Below, one piece after another: positions 32,839 to 41,838 of a stretch of 64,000 nt of DNA. The notes under the pieces were generated by a model. That model ran no database searches. It worked only from the letters and a program-made list of their open reading frames with translations, and was not told the origin of the DNA. Location: contig CALTVC010000003.1 in assembly GCA_943912855.1 (NCBI GenBank), positions 186,001 through 250,000 of the forward strand, given 5' to 3'. Position 1 is the stretch's first letter. Each line of letters starts with the position of its first letter. The DNA is from an uncultured Flavobacterium sp. Lineage in GTDB: Bacteria; Bacteroidota; Bacteroidia; Flavobacteriales; Flavobacteriaceae. A program made the position numbers and the translations under genes.

Positions 32839-35301
32839 TTACCCTTTCTTCTTGCCCAACTTTATTTTCACTTTGCCTTTATCATCGTCTTCAGCTATAA
32901 GGTGTACTACTACCCCACGCTTACGGCGTTTTTCAAGTTCGGTTTTATCGGTAATGTCTTTATCTTTCTCAGGATTACGCAGTGGCACATCTATATATAG
33001 GAGTGTTCCCCTACCAAAAGAATACACACCCTCAATATCCATGTTAAGTACTGAACTGCTTATCTGCATAGGTGATACCTGCACCTTTTCTCCCTTAATA
33101 TCAAACCGCCCGTTCAGGTCCCTGAACTCAATGTTCTTCATATCCCTGAATGGAAACGCGAATTTACCCACGCTCACTATCGGGTCGAAATGCAGCAACT
33201 TTCCTTTTTTCAGGCTAAAGGTAACACCACCATCTATAGAACGCGGTAATAGCGTACCGTTTTGGTTGATTACCCCCGTTACATCTGCCTTGGCAGAAAA
33301 CAGTCCTTTGAGGTTTTTAGAGCTAAGGCTTTCCATCCCGAAGTTATCAAACGCATATAAAAATTCAGATACATTGGCATTTCGCACATCGGCATTAAGG
33401 TTATAGCGCGTAGTCTCTGAAGGGTTGACCGCACCGTTTATGGTCAGTGTACCTCCGGCATGGTTAAGCCCCATGTTTTTCAGGATAATATTTCCTGTTT
33501 CGGTCAGGTAAATGTGGGCATGGGCATTGGTTGCCGTAAATTTTTTATAATGCACCCGGTCGGCTTTCATAGCCATATGCACACTACCGTTTTCAAAAAG
33601 GCTACCCAGCGCGTTAACCGGGTTGCTCTCTTTAGACGATGGTTTACCTCCCCCACTCTTTTGTACAGCAGCCTTGCGGTTTTCCAAAAACGCCATAAAC
33701 TCACCTAGGTACAAATCAGGGCTGTACACATTCCACTGCAACACCATTTTCTCAGGAGCGGTATAGTACAGGTTCAGGAAGTTACGCACCGTGCCATTCA
33801 TTTTAATGATACTCTTACCCGTTTTTAGCGCCACCTTATCTATGGTCAGGTTGTCTTTATTAAAACGAAGATTAACCGAAATATCTTTAAACGAAAGCTT
33901 ACGAGGCACATACGTAATATCGGCATTTTTAATGGTAACACTTCCTTCTACCAATGGCTTAACCAATCTGAAGCGCTCTACATCGGCACGGAATTTCAGT
34001 GAAGCGGTAGCTGTGCCTTTACCCGGTTTAAGCACATTTGGGTCGGCTAGTCCTGCCAAATCACTAATCTTAAACGACGAACTAAGGCTACCCACTGCAA
34101 TGGGTTTTTCCAGGTCGCGGATTTCTATGCGGGGAACATTAAAGGACAACTGTCTGTATGCCCCGGTAAAACCAAATAGCTTTATAGCCGAATTCGGGTC
34201 GTTATAGCCCCTGCCCTGATTTCGGTTATTGGTAAACACCCCGAAGAAGTTGCATTCTTTAATGGTTCCGCCGGGCACATTGAGCACATTATCATTTACC
34301 CAGGCGTTTACCTGTATCAACGGATCGCCTTCATCGTTAAACCCACCTATAAGGTCGCACGCCACCCTGATGGGCTTTTTCAGATTAAACATATACAGCT
34401 TTTTACTGATGTTAGGCGAAAGCAACCCCGCGGCATCTTTCCATAAAATGGCATCGTTTTCAAGAGAAATGCTAAACTTAGCGGCATCATTAAACCCGAG
34501 TTTGGCACCTATAATAAAGGTATCGTTACCTATAGTAAGTGGATTTTTCCTGAAGTTGGCAATTTTAGACACCTTATTATATACAACATCAAATGTCCCG
34601 TTAAGGGTTTTATCTTTCATAAAGCTCCCCCTTACGGTATTAAATGCCATACTGTGCGCAAATCCTTTAAGGTTTACATCGGCATATACGTCGTCTCCTT
34701 TATACTGTAGCCCTGCATCGAGCCGGTCTACCTGAAACTTGTATAGCTTGTTGTCCTTTTGGTTTTGGGCACTAAACAGTACATTTTTTAGTGAGATCTT
34801 TTTCAGCTCAGGAAATTCTGAACCTTCAGACGACTGTTTTTCGGGAGTGCTTTTTTTAGCAAAGATCGAGGTATTGCTGTAGCCATCTTTTGCGGTAAAA
34901 AGGTCAATTGTAGCATCGGCTATTTCTATGCGGCTTACCTGTACCGTGCCGCGAATCAGGGCGAGGGTGTTTACCGATACACCTATGCGACCCGCCTTTA
35001 AAAACGGATGCTTGTGTACGGCATATAAACTATCGTGGAGTAATACATTTTTCAACTGTACACTTATGCCTGGAAAATCCTGGATTAGGGTAGTTTCCAT
35101 ACTGCCGACGGTAAGCTCGCCCGAAAGGGAATTGTTTAAAGACTCCGTTACTTTTTTCAGCACCTCATCTTTATGAGTATTCAGGTAAAATGCGAGTCCG
35201 ACATACGCCGCAACAACACATAGAAATAACCCCACGAACCAGCGCAGGCTTTTCTTAAAAAAAATCAGGAAACGGTTTTTATGAGGTAGAGTTTCGGTCA
35301 T
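32839..35301 (-). CDS. AsmA-family envelope protein
   Basis: This 820-residue protein has one N-terminal membrane segment (about residues 16-34, FVGLFLCVVAAYVGLAFYL) and a long beta-rich periplasmic part, as in AsmA/TamB-like lipid-transfer proteins. The N-terminal AsmA segment (TVGSMETTLIQDFPGISVQLKNV) and the C-terminal AsmA_2-like region (FDIKGEKVQVSPMQISSSVLNMDIEGVYSFG) are recognisable. The end is strongly basic (KRRKRGVVVHLIAEDDDKGKVKIKLGKKKG). These proteins help maintain the outer membrane. A second family member begins at 61339. Confidence 0.85.
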   Translation of the reverse strand: MTETLPHKNRFLIFFKKSLRWFVGLFLCVVAAYVGLAFYLNTHKDEVLKKVTESLNNSLSGELTVGSMETTLIQDFPGISVQLKNVLLHDSLYAVHKHPFLKAGRIGVSVNTLALIRGTVQVSRIEIADATIDLFTAKDGYSNTSIFAKKSTPEKQSSEGSEFPELKKISLKNVLFSAQNQKDNKLYKFQVDRLDAGLQYKGDDVYADVNLKGFAHSMAFNTVRGSFMKDKTLNGTFDVVYNKVSKIANFRKNPLTIGNDTFIIGAKLGFNDAAKFSISLENDAILWKDAAGLLSPNISKKLYMFNLKKPIRVACDLIGGFNDEGDPLIQVNAWVNDNVLNVPGGTIKECNFFGVFTNNRNQGRGYNDPNSAIKLFGFTGAYRQLSFNVPRIEIRDLEKPIAVGSLSSSFKISDLAGLADPNVLKPGKGTATASLKFRADVERFRLVKPLVEGSVTIKNADITYVPRKLSFKDISVNLRFNKDNLTIDKVALKTGKSIIKMNGTVRNFLNLYYTAPEKMVLQWNVYSPDLYLGEFMAFLENRKAAVQKSGGGKPSSKESNPVNALGSLFENGSVHMAMKADRVHYKKFTATNAHAHIYLTETGNIILKNMGLNHAGGTLTINGAVNPSETTRYNLNADVRNANVSEFLYAFDNFGMESLSSKNLKGLFSAKADVTGVINQNGTLLPRSIDGGVTFSLKKGKLLHFDPIVSVGKFAFPFRDMKNIEFRDLNGRFDIKGEKVQVSPMQISSSVLNMDIEGVYSFGRGTLLYIDVPLRNPEKDKDITDKTELEKRRKRGVVVHLIAEDDDKGKVKIKLGKKKG

Positions 35302-35670
35302 TAGTAAGGGGCGTAAACAATAGTTACTTTCTTACTAAATTAGGACAATGACAACGAAAAAGGTTTTAAGTTGTGTTAAATATAAAGTAGTACCATATAT
35401 ATAAAATGAGTGCGGACGCTATCGCGCCCGCACTGCCCCCAGAAAATAAACGCACCAAAATCGACATTAGTGCATGTAAAAACAACTGTAGCATATAAAT
35501 GATCGGCACCATTCATACAATACGAGTGTAAAAGTAATATTATCCCATTAAACACCTCTTAAAAGGGTATAGACAAAATATAGACAAATCAAATAAAAAC
35601 CACTATTACCCCAACAAATACGGCATATTCAGCCATAGTATAGACAATTAAAAGATAAATAAGAGCACGA
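35302..35670. other. Intergenic region with short direct repeats
   Basis: This 369-bp spacer lies between two leftward genes. It holds a GC-rich hairpin (AGTGCGG at 35409-35415 with CCGCACT at 35428-35434, 12-nt loop) and three copies of TATAGACAA at 35568-35576, 35579-35587 and 35639-35647. No gene is supported. Its origin is unclear. Confidence 0.55.
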
Positions 35671-36492
35671 TTACCAGTAAAGCGTATCTACCGTAAAGCC
35701 CACTGTAAAGCTGTTTATTTTCTCCCAACCGCCCTGACTCGTATCTCTCGCTACCATGGTTGGCCCCATAAAGCCGGCAGAAAATCGTACCTTAGAAGGT
35801 ATGTCCTGAAGCCATTCCAGTGTTACATAAAAATCGTCTTCTACCATGATATTATACTTGGTTAAATCCACCACCAGCGGTTCTGCATTTTTAGGTAAGG
35901 TAACAATGATATTCTCGGTAGTGAGTAACGCGTCGGGCAGGTTCCCCTTCTTTGTTTTGCTGTAAAAGTTAAGGCGCATCTTTGCCGGAGGATTATCACT
36001 GGAGGTTACCTGGGCGGTAAACTTTAACAACTTGGTTGGACTACCTTTTATCTTCATGAGAGCGCCGAGTTCGTTACCCAGTTTTTCGGAAGTAAAACCT
36101 AAGGTCATGCTTTTAGATTTAGCTCCGCTACCCAGGGTTTTCTGTTTCGGTTTTTTGTTAGACACCACCACCTCATCCAGTTTTATAGATTCGGGTTTCA
36201 GTAGCACAACTTCGTTAGATGTTATTGCCTTTACAAAATCCTTCACAATAAAATCACGGTTGGCATACCCAAGGGTAGAAACACGTAGCGTATCATTTTC
36301 ATGTCCGGCAGGAATACTTATGGCAAAACGTCCGTCCTCGGCAGATACCGTACCTACGTTCTTACCCATTACACCTACGTTTACAAACGGTATACCTTCT
36401 TTGGTATCGGCATCTTTAAGGATGCCCTTTAGCTCTTGGGCATTTGCAGTTACTCCTATATATAGGAGCAGGAGGATAAAACACTGTTTCAT
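35671..36492 (-). CDS. Secreted protein with CarboxypepD_reg-like domain
   Basis: The 273-residue product has a signal peptide (MKQCFILLLLYIGVTANAQ) followed at once by a carboxypeptidase-regulatory-like beta sandwich (LKGILKDADTKEGIPFVNVGVMGKNVGTVSAEDGRFAISIPAG). This is the domain that in Bacteroidota precedes TonB-dependent outer-membrane proteins. The rest (about residues 120-273) is unassigned; it lacks a TonB plug and barrel, so this is a stand-alone envelope protein. A TATATTTG box lies 20 bp upstream on its own strand. Confidence 0.85.
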   Translation of the reverse strand: MKQCFILLLLYIGVTANAQELKGILKDADTKEGIPFVNVGVMGKNVGTVSAEDGRFAISIPAGHENDTLRVSTLGYANRDFIVKDFVKAITSNEVVLLKPESIKLDEVVVSNKKPKQKTLGSGAKSKSMTLGFTSEKLGNELGALMKIKGSPTKLLKFTAQVTSSDNPPAKMRLNFYSKTKKGNLPDALLTTENIIVTLPKNAEPLVVDLTKYNIMVEDDFYVTLEWLQDIPSKVRFSAGFMGPTMVARDTSQGGWEKINSFTVGFTVDTLYW

Positions 36493-36512
36493 AACTCAAA
36501 TTTGGTTTTAAA

Positions 36513-36520
36513 CAAATATA
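36513..36520 (-). promoter_or_regulatory. Putative -7 box (TATATTTG, minus strand)
   Basis: A perfect TAnnTTTG match lies 21 bp before the start of the CarboxypepD_reg-like gene. A -33 TTG is not clear. Confidence 0.45.
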
Positions 36521-36609
36521 ACTTTTTACGGAAAAGCACATTATATGACAACCGTCATAATTTAGCCCATTCGGGTGGGTTTACTTTGCGAAGTTAAACT
36601 ACCCTGCTT

Positions 36610-37875
36610 ATGCTGTATTGGAAAAAACTTAGCGTAGCCGAACGCACCGCACGCATACACCGCGCCCTGGGCGAAAATGTAAACTTCAGTACCGATGCTA
36701 CATTTGGCTATCCGGCATCGCGCCTGGACGATAAGGTATTTAACGAAGACGCGCCTTTTCTTAAAGATGCGCCCGTACTGCAAACCTATGCCGCCAACCC
36801 TAACCATATAGGTTGCCATACCCTGGGCACAAGCGAAGAAGCCTTTAAAGGCACTCAGGAAATAGAACGCGAAGTACTTAATGTTGTTGCCTGCGACATA
36901 CTAAAAGCGCAGCCCGGCGGTTTTGACGGTTACATAGCTCCCGGCGGTACCGAGGCAAACATACAGGCATTATGGATGTACCGCAACTATTTTATAAAAC
37001 ACCACAACGCCTTGCCCCGCGAAATAGCAGTACTCTCTACCGAAGACACCCACTACTCTATAGCCAAAGGCTGTAACCTGCTGATGCTGGACTGGATTAA
37101 AGTCCCGGTGCATTTTATGGGGCGGCATAAAGATGCCGTGGAGCTTGAAAGTCTTATCATCAATGCACGGGCAACGGGCAAAAAGTACTTCATAGTAGTA
37201 GCCAATATGGGGACTACCATGTTTGGCTCGGTTGAAGTTGCCGACATATACACCGAACTTTTGGAACGCTACGAACTGGAATATAAACTGCACATAGATG
37301 CTGCTTACGGTGGTTTTGTATATCCGTTCAGTAATCCACAGAGTCACCTGAACTTTGAAAACCCGAAAATAAGTTCGGTTACCATAGATGCGCATAAGAT
37401 GCTACAGGCACCGTATGGAACAGGCATATTCATTTGCCGTAAAGGGTACATGGAATATGTGCTTACCACCGAAGCTGAATACGTAGAGGGGATGGATCTT
37501 ACCCTGTGCGGCAGCCGTAGCGGTGCAAATGCCGTAGCCGTATGGATGATACTCTTTACACACGGGCCACACGGATGGCAGGAAAAGGTAAACATATTAC
37601 AAATGCGTACCGACTGGCTGTGCCGGGAACTCGACCTGCTGAATGTAGAATACTTCCGCGAGCCGTTTATGAACATTGTTACCATACGGGAAAACCATAT
37701 TCCGGCTGATGTAGCCAAAGCCTTTAACCTGGTACCGCAAAAACACGAAGCCGGTAACCTTTGGTACAAAATAGTAGTCATGGACCACGTAGAAACAGAA
37801 CACCTGTCGCACTTTATTAATGTGCTAAAGGCGCAGGAAGCATTAATGACAACACCTGTAAATACACCGAAATAA
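36610..37875 (+). CDS. PLP-dependent group II decarboxylase
   Basis: The 421-residue protein belongs to the pyridoxal-phosphate decarboxylases of glutamate/aromatic amino acids (fold type I). The PLP Lys is Lys263 in the motif DAHKMLQAPYGTG, and the other pocket segments NPNHIGCHTLG, APGGTEANIQALW and HIDAAYGGF are present. The likely reaction is decarboxylation of an amino acid; the substrate cannot be fixed, since tyrosine, glutamate and aspartate enzymes look alike here. The 617-residue gene follows 64 bp downstream on the same strand, which suggests a shared pathway. Confidence 0.88.
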   Translation: MLYWKKLSVAERTARIHRALGENVNFSTDATFGYPASRLDDKVFNEDAPFLKDAPVLQTYAANPNHIGCHTLGTSEEAFKGTQEIEREVLNVVACDILKAQPGGFDGYIAPGGTEANIQALWMYRNYFIKHHNALPREIAVLSTEDTHYSIAKGCNLLMLDWIKVPVHFMGRHKDAVELESLIINARATGKKYFIVVANMGTTMFGSVEVADIYTELLERYELEYKLHIDAAYGGFVYPFSNPQSHLNFENPKISSVTIDAHKMLQAPYGTGIFICRKGYMEYVLTTEAEYVEGMDLTLCGSRSGANAVAVWMILFTHGPHGWQEKVNILQMRTDWLCRELDLLNVEYFREPFMNIVTIRENHIPADVAKAFNLVPQKHEAGNLWYKIVVMDHVETEHLSHFINVLKAQEALMTTPVNTPK

Positions 37876-37939
37876 TACACAACAATTCGTTTGTATGGGG
37901 TTTTAGCAATAAGGCCTCATTTTTTAGTTTAAAACATAT

Positions 37940-39793
37940 ATGACACACTACAACAACTCCGCCCACACCTTCCACATCCCCGTTATGGGGCTGGCGTATA
38001 CCATAGATACGCCCATAAGGCTTGCCCACTTTGGCATTTCGTCTTGTATTTCTATTACCGATGATGATTTATGCGATAAAATGGCAGCCTATTTTTCAAA
38101 GAAATTCAGCCTGCCGTATGAGGCTATCTCGGTTAAAGCTTTTGACCATCGTGCCCAAAGGATAAAGCAATACCTTAATATGATGGACACCATTGTAAAG
38201 CAAAAGTTTGAAGACTTTAAGGCAGAGCTTGCCGAAAGCAAACCCGCGCTGGACAAATTCCTGGATATGCTGCCCAACAAAAGTTCGTTTAAAGACGGAC
38301 TGGAACAGATTATTGCCGAAGGTACACAAATGGCAGAAAACCTAAGAACATACCTGGAACAACACTTTTCTCCGGGCAACATTGACGTAAACATCATGAC
38401 CAAGGTAGACAAGGAAAACCGCGACGAAAAGAACAATCCGCTACCGGTGGAATACAATGACGCCCATGCTTCGCTTCGTGGCTTTGCAGAAAGTAACCTA
38501 ACCTCATCGGTAGTATTATCTGCGGGAATGAACCCAAGGTTATATAGTTATTTTGAAAACTTTCAGGACTTTTACCCGGATGCCAACGGCAACTTTAAAA
38601 AGAAGATTGTTCTTAAAGTAAGCGATTTCCGTTCGGCATCCATACAGGGAGCATTTCTTGCCAAAAAAGGCATCTGGGTTTCTGAATACCGTATAGAATC
38701 AGGGCTTAACTGTGGTGGGCATGCCTTTGCTACAGATGGTTTACTGCTTGGTCCTATTTTGGAGGAATTCGCACAAAAGAAAAACGAACTTGTAGCGTCA
38801 GCATATGCACTTATGGCAAAAGCACTGGAACAAAAAGGAAGTATTGTACCCGCTAATGTTCCGAAGATGTTCATTACCGTTCAGGGTGGTTTGGGTACTG
38901 CCGAGGAGCACAACTTTTTATTGGACCACTATAAAGTAGCTTCTGTGGGCTGGGGTTCGCCTTTCCTGTTAGTGCCCGAAGCCACCGCGGTAGATGAAGC
39001 TACCCGTCAGCTACTCGCCCATGCCCGAGAGGAAGATTTATACCTGAGCAATATGTCGCCGCTGGGTGTGCCGTTTAATACCGTGCGTGGCACTACAAAC
39101 GAACAACTGAAACAGGAACGCGCCACCAAAAACCGTTACGGTAGTGCCTGTCCTAAAAAGTATCTTGCTCTTACTCCGGGCGAAGACGGACCGGTTTGCA
39201 CCGCATCACGAAAATATCAGGAGCAAAAAATAAACAAACTCCTTTCCGAGAACGACATACAGGCCATGATGGAAAAATCGTGCCTGTGCGTAGGGCTGTC
39301 ATCTCCTGCACTAATGGAAAAAGGCATCCCGGTTAAGGGAGAACAACAAGGTGTTGTAATATGCCCGGGGCCAAACATGGCGTATTTTACTGAGGAGGTT
39401 TCGCTAAGCCGTATGGTTCGCCACATATATGGCAATGATAATGTGATTACCGTACAGCACCGTCCGCATATGTTTATTAAGGAGCTGGAATTATACGTAA
39501 AGCATCTGGAAAAAGAGGTAGCAAACAGTACCGAAGCTAATGCTCAGCAATTAAAAAAGCTAAAGACCTTTAAACAAAACCTGCTGGAAGGCATTAGTTA
39601 TTACCAAAACCTGTTCGCAGAAAATAAGGATTGGTTTACAACAGAAAGAGGAAGTATAAACACAGCTCTTACTACGTACAGGCAACGCATTGAAAACCTG
39701 CTCAGTGAAGCACCGGCACAACCTGCTGATGCGTATATTTGCAGTAAACAATGTCCTACCTGCAAATGCCAGACACAAGCCTCTACTTTATAG
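37940..39793 (+). CDS. Conserved-looking protein of unknown function, cysteine-containing
   Basis: I cannot name a family for this 617-residue soluble protein. Visible are a first half with long charged helices (about 60-145), a probable alpha/beta core near 210-385 containing ESGLNCGGHAFATDGLLLGPI and FITVQGGLGTAEEHNFLLDHY, a stretch with single cysteines (SACPKKYLAL, GPVCTASRKYQ, KSCLCVGLSSP) near 397-452, and a C-terminal CSKQCPTCKCQ cluster at about 601-611. The Gly-rich motifs recall TIM-barrel FMN proteins, but that is only a resemblance. It lies between a PLP decarboxylase and a 2H phosphoesterase and overlaps the latter. Confidence 0.7.
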   Translation: MTHYNNSAHTFHIPVMGLAYTIDTPIRLAHFGISSCISITDDDLCDKMAAYFSKKFSLPYEAISVKAFDHRAQRIKQYLNMMDTIVKQKFEDFKAELAESKPALDKFLDMLPNKSSFKDGLEQIIAEGTQMAENLRTYLEQHFSPGNIDVNIMTKVDKENRDEKNNPLPVEYNDAHASLRGFAESNLTSSVVLSAGMNPRLYSYFENFQDFYPDANGNFKKKIVLKVSDFRSASIQGAFLAKKGIWVSEYRIESGLNCGGHAFATDGLLLGPILEEFAQKKNELVASAYALMAKALEQKGSIVPANVPKMFITVQGGLGTAEEHNFLLDHYKVASVGWGSPFLLVPEATAVDEATRQLLAHAREEDLYLSNMSPLGVPFNTVRGTTNEQLKQERATKNRYGSACPKKYLALTPGEDGPVCTASRKYQEQKINKLLSENDIQAMMEKSCLCVGLSSPALMEKGIPVKGEQQGVVICPGPNMAYFTEEVSLSRMVRHIYGNDNVITVQHRPHMFIKELELYVKHLEKEVANSTEANAQQLKKLKTFKQNLLEGISYYQNLFAENKDWFTTERGSINTALTTYRQRIENLLSEAPAQPADAYICSKQCPTCKCQTQASTL

Positions 39794-40332
39794 CCATTAT
39801 TCCGTCGGAGGAGGTTGCTAACGAGATAACTTCTCTTAAACAGGAAATGGCCGATTTATATAATTCCAAAAAGGCGCTCAGGGTAATACCACACATTACC
39901 CTGAAGGCGCCTTTTACCGTTTCATCTAATAGAGATGAAGAAGTGTCAGAATGGTTTGAAAACATTAAAACCAATGTAAATCCGTTTGAAATTAAACTCA
40001 ATGGCTTTGGCGTATTTGATAACCCAAAGAATCCTGTGATTTTTGCAAAACCGGAAGAATCGGTTTCTATGCGACGCTTACAAAAAGACATTTTAATTGC
40101 ATTTAAAAAGCAGTTTTTAAACATCCCGTTGCATTTCCATGAAGAAGAATTTCACCCTCACATGACCATTGCGTATCGTGATTTGACATACACTGAATTC
40201 GAAAAAGCATGGAAAATTTTTAACAAAAAACATTTTTCAGTAAAGTTTTACAACAACACCTTTTACTTATTGAAACACAACGGAGTACAGTGGAAAATAG
40301 CTAAAACCCACACCTTACAAGGGTTTTCCTAA
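39766..40332 (+). CDS. 2H phosphoesterase (2'-5' RNA ligase-like)
   Basis: This protein of about 188 residues carries two HxTx motifs, PHITLKAPF (near residue 45 of the short form) and PHMTIAYRD (near 130), which together form the catalytic site of the 2H phosphoesterase superfamily (LigT/CPDase type). The start at 39766 (MPDTSLYFIAII) is preferred because the family begins with this strand; an upstream ATG at 39751 also exists. The gene overlaps the end of the 617-residue gene by 28 bp in another frame, so translation is probably coupled. The substrate is unknown. Confidence 0.83.
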   Translation: MPDTSLYFIAIIPSEEVANEITSLKQEMADLYNSKKALRVIPHITLKAPFTVSSNRDEEVSEWFENIKTNVNPFEIKLNGFGVFDNPKNPVIFAKPEESVSMRRLQKDILIAFKKQFLNIPLHFHEEEFHPHMTIAYRDLTYTEFEKAWKIFNKKHFSVKFYNNTFYLLKHNGVQWKIAKTHTLQGFS

Positions 40333-40390
40333 ATCTTAAACTATCGTTAAGCAAGCGTTAAAAGTGTAGTATTTCCAGAAATGAGACAAT

Positions 40391-40398
40391 TATATTTG
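40391..40398 (+). promoter_or_regulatory. Putative -7 box (TATATTTG) for the surface lipoprotein
   Basis: A perfect TAnnTTTG match lies 25 bp before the ATG at 40424. The -33 region has TTTCC rather than TTTG. Confidence 0.45.
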
Positions 40399-40423
40399 CT
40401 GGAAACCATTTAAAATCATTGCG

Positions 40424-40813
40424 ATGAAAAAACACTTTTTAGGGTTGTTTCTGGCAGTTGCCGCATTAACGGCTTCTTGTTCAGATGACGACAACAACTC
40501 AGGATCTGCGAGCAGGTCAAGAGACGTTAAGTACGAGATTACCGGTAATTTTACAGGTAACATTACGGTGGCTTACATGAATGCATCTGGCGGAAGCAGC
40601 ACTGCCGAGGTAACATCCCTACCTTGGCAAATGGAGTTTACCGCACAGGACAATGCAGTAGCGGCAGGTTTCGGCGCAAGCGGATCTGGCGGTGTTGAAG
40701 GCCAGCAGGTAAAGGTAAAAATTTACCAGGGTGGTAGTGAAGTAGGTTCAGCAGACGCAACGGTTAATTCCAGCGGAATTTTCACAGCTACTCCACCTAC
40801 TATAACTTTTTAA
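40424..40813 (+). CDS. Small surface lipoprotein, MmpS-like fold possible
   Basis: The 129-residue lipoprotein has a lipobox ending TASC with the lipidated Cys at residue 19, followed at once by SDDDNNSG. An acidic run right after the Cys is the Bacteroidota lipoprotein export signal, so the protein is likely to face the outside. The mature part has the pattern YEITGNFTGNITVAYMN...SLPWQMEF...VKVKIYQGG, a small beta sandwich that resembles the MmpS-like periplasmic family; this is a weak match. It is flanked by its own promoter box and a terminator. Confidence 0.75.
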   Translation: MKKHFLGLFLAVAALTASCSDDDNNSGSASRSRDVKYEITGNFTGNITVAYMNASGGSSTAEVTSLPWQMEFTAQDNAVAAGFGASGSGGVEGQQVKVKIYQGGSEVGSADATVNSSGIFTATPPTITF

Positions 40814-40843
40814 GTTAGCACAGTTTAAAGCCTCATTAAATAG

Positions 40844-40878
40844 TAAGCCCCGCCATAATCGGCAGGGCTTAATTATTT
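40844..40878. terminator. Bidirectional hairpin terminator
   Basis: AAGCCC and GGGCTT pair, with a further GCC/GGC block after one mismatch. The hairpin lies between the convergent genes ending at 40813 and 40893. Confidence 0.72.
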
Positions 40879-40892
40879 TACAGTGAGAACCA

Positions 40893-41654
40893 TTACAGGA
40901 ACATACCTCCCGAAACCTCAATGCGCTGTGCTGTAACCCAACGGGCATCATCTGTACACAGGAAGGCTACCACACCACCTATATCGTCCGGTAGTCCTAC
41001 CCTGCCCAAGGCAGTTTGCGACGCCAGGAATGTATTTACCTGGTCGTTATCGCGTACTACGCCACCGCCAAAGTCAGTCTCAATAGCGCCCGGTGCTACT
41101 ATGTTTACACGGATTCCCCTTGCGCCAAGCTCCTTAGCCTGGTATTTGGTAAGGGTTTCCATACCGCCTTTCATACTGGCATACGCAGCATAACCCGGCG
41201 AACTGAATCGTGCCAAACCTGTAGATATATTGATGATTCCTCCTCCATCATTAAGTATAGGCAATGCCTTTTGCGAAAGGAAAAACGGTGCTTTAAAATG
41301 AATCCCTACAAGGGTATCAAACTGCTCAGAAGTAGTTTCTGCAAATGAAGCATGAATGCCTATCCCCGCATTATTTACCAGAAAATCAAATTTATCTGTA
41401 CCAAAAACATCTTTAAGCGTAGTGCTTACATTGTTGCAAAACGCATCAAAACTATCAGTATCAGATACGTTTAGTTGCAATGTCGCTGCCTTTTGCCCTA
41501 AAGCTTCTATTTCGGCAACCACCGTGTCGGCTTCCGCCTTCTGGCTATTGTAGGTAAGAATTACATCAAGCCCTTTTTTAGCTATGGCTATCGCCATATT
41601 TTTGCCCAGGCCGCGGCTACCGCCTGTTATAAGTGCAATTTTAGATTGTGCCAT
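40893..41654 (-). CDS. SDR-family oxidoreductase
   Basis: The product (253 residues from the start at 41654, MAQSKIALITGGSRGLG) is a classical short-chain dehydrogenase. It has the nucleotide motif TGGSRGLG (residues 10-17), the NNAG motif (VNNAGIG), and the catalytic pair YASMK. A longer reading that starts at 41804 would add 50 residues with no family similarity, so the short start is preferred. The C-terminal PGAIETDFG segment and the end RIEVSGGMFL are normal for the family. The substrate is unknown. A TAACTTTG box (minus strand) lies at 41684-41691. Confidence 0.9.
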   Translation of the reverse strand: MAQSKIALITGGSRGLGKNMAIAIAKKGLDVILTYNSQKAEADTVVAEIEALGQKAATLQLNVSDTDSFDAFCNNVSTTLKDVFGTDKFDFLVNNAGIGIHASFAETTSEQFDTLVGIHFKAPFFLSQKALPILNDGGGIINISTGLARFSSPGYAAYASMKGGMETLTKYQAKELGARGIRVNIVAPGAIETDFGGGVVRDNDQVNTFLASQTALGRVGLPDDIGGVVAFLCTDDARWVTAQRIEVSGGMFL

Positions 41655-41683
41655 GTTGTTGTATATTTTGTTATTTAACAAGA

Positions 41684-41691
41684 CAAAGTTA
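41684..41691 (-). promoter_or_regulatory. Putative -7 box (TAACTTTG, minus strand) for the SDR gene
   Basis: An exact TAnnTTTG match lies 30 bp upstream of the SDR start. TTTG follows at about 16 bp further up (41708-41711), slightly shorter than usual. Confidence 0.5.
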
Positions 41692-41750
41692 GGGAGAGAC
41701 AGACAGGCAAAAATGGTGTACTCTTCAGAATTTGCCTGCGGCGTTTCGAG

Positions 41751-41836
41751 AATTAGTTTCACGTTTAAAGTTTCACGTTGTTTTTTAAAGTTCAGAACGG
41801 TCAAAGGAACTTGAAACTTTAAACCTGAAACTAATT
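41751..41836. repeat. Long imperfect inverted repeat of GTTTCA-type words
   Basis: The 29-nt arms (41751-41779 and 41808-41836) differ at two positions only. Each is made of GTTTCA and TTTAAAG words. It begins immediately after the stop of the short AraC-type gene at 41839, so it could terminate that transcript. Confidence 0.8.
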
Positions 41837-41838
41837 TA

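Noticed and set aside
39751..39765. Upstream ATG of the first 2H gene
   Set aside because: It adds only MSYLQ before the family start MPDTSLYF and increases overlap with the upstream gene; possible but less likely.
41655..41804. N-terminal extension of the SDR
   Set aside because: The extra 50 residues have no SDR similarity and cover the predicted promoter box; the Rossmann motif begins right after the ATG at 41654.
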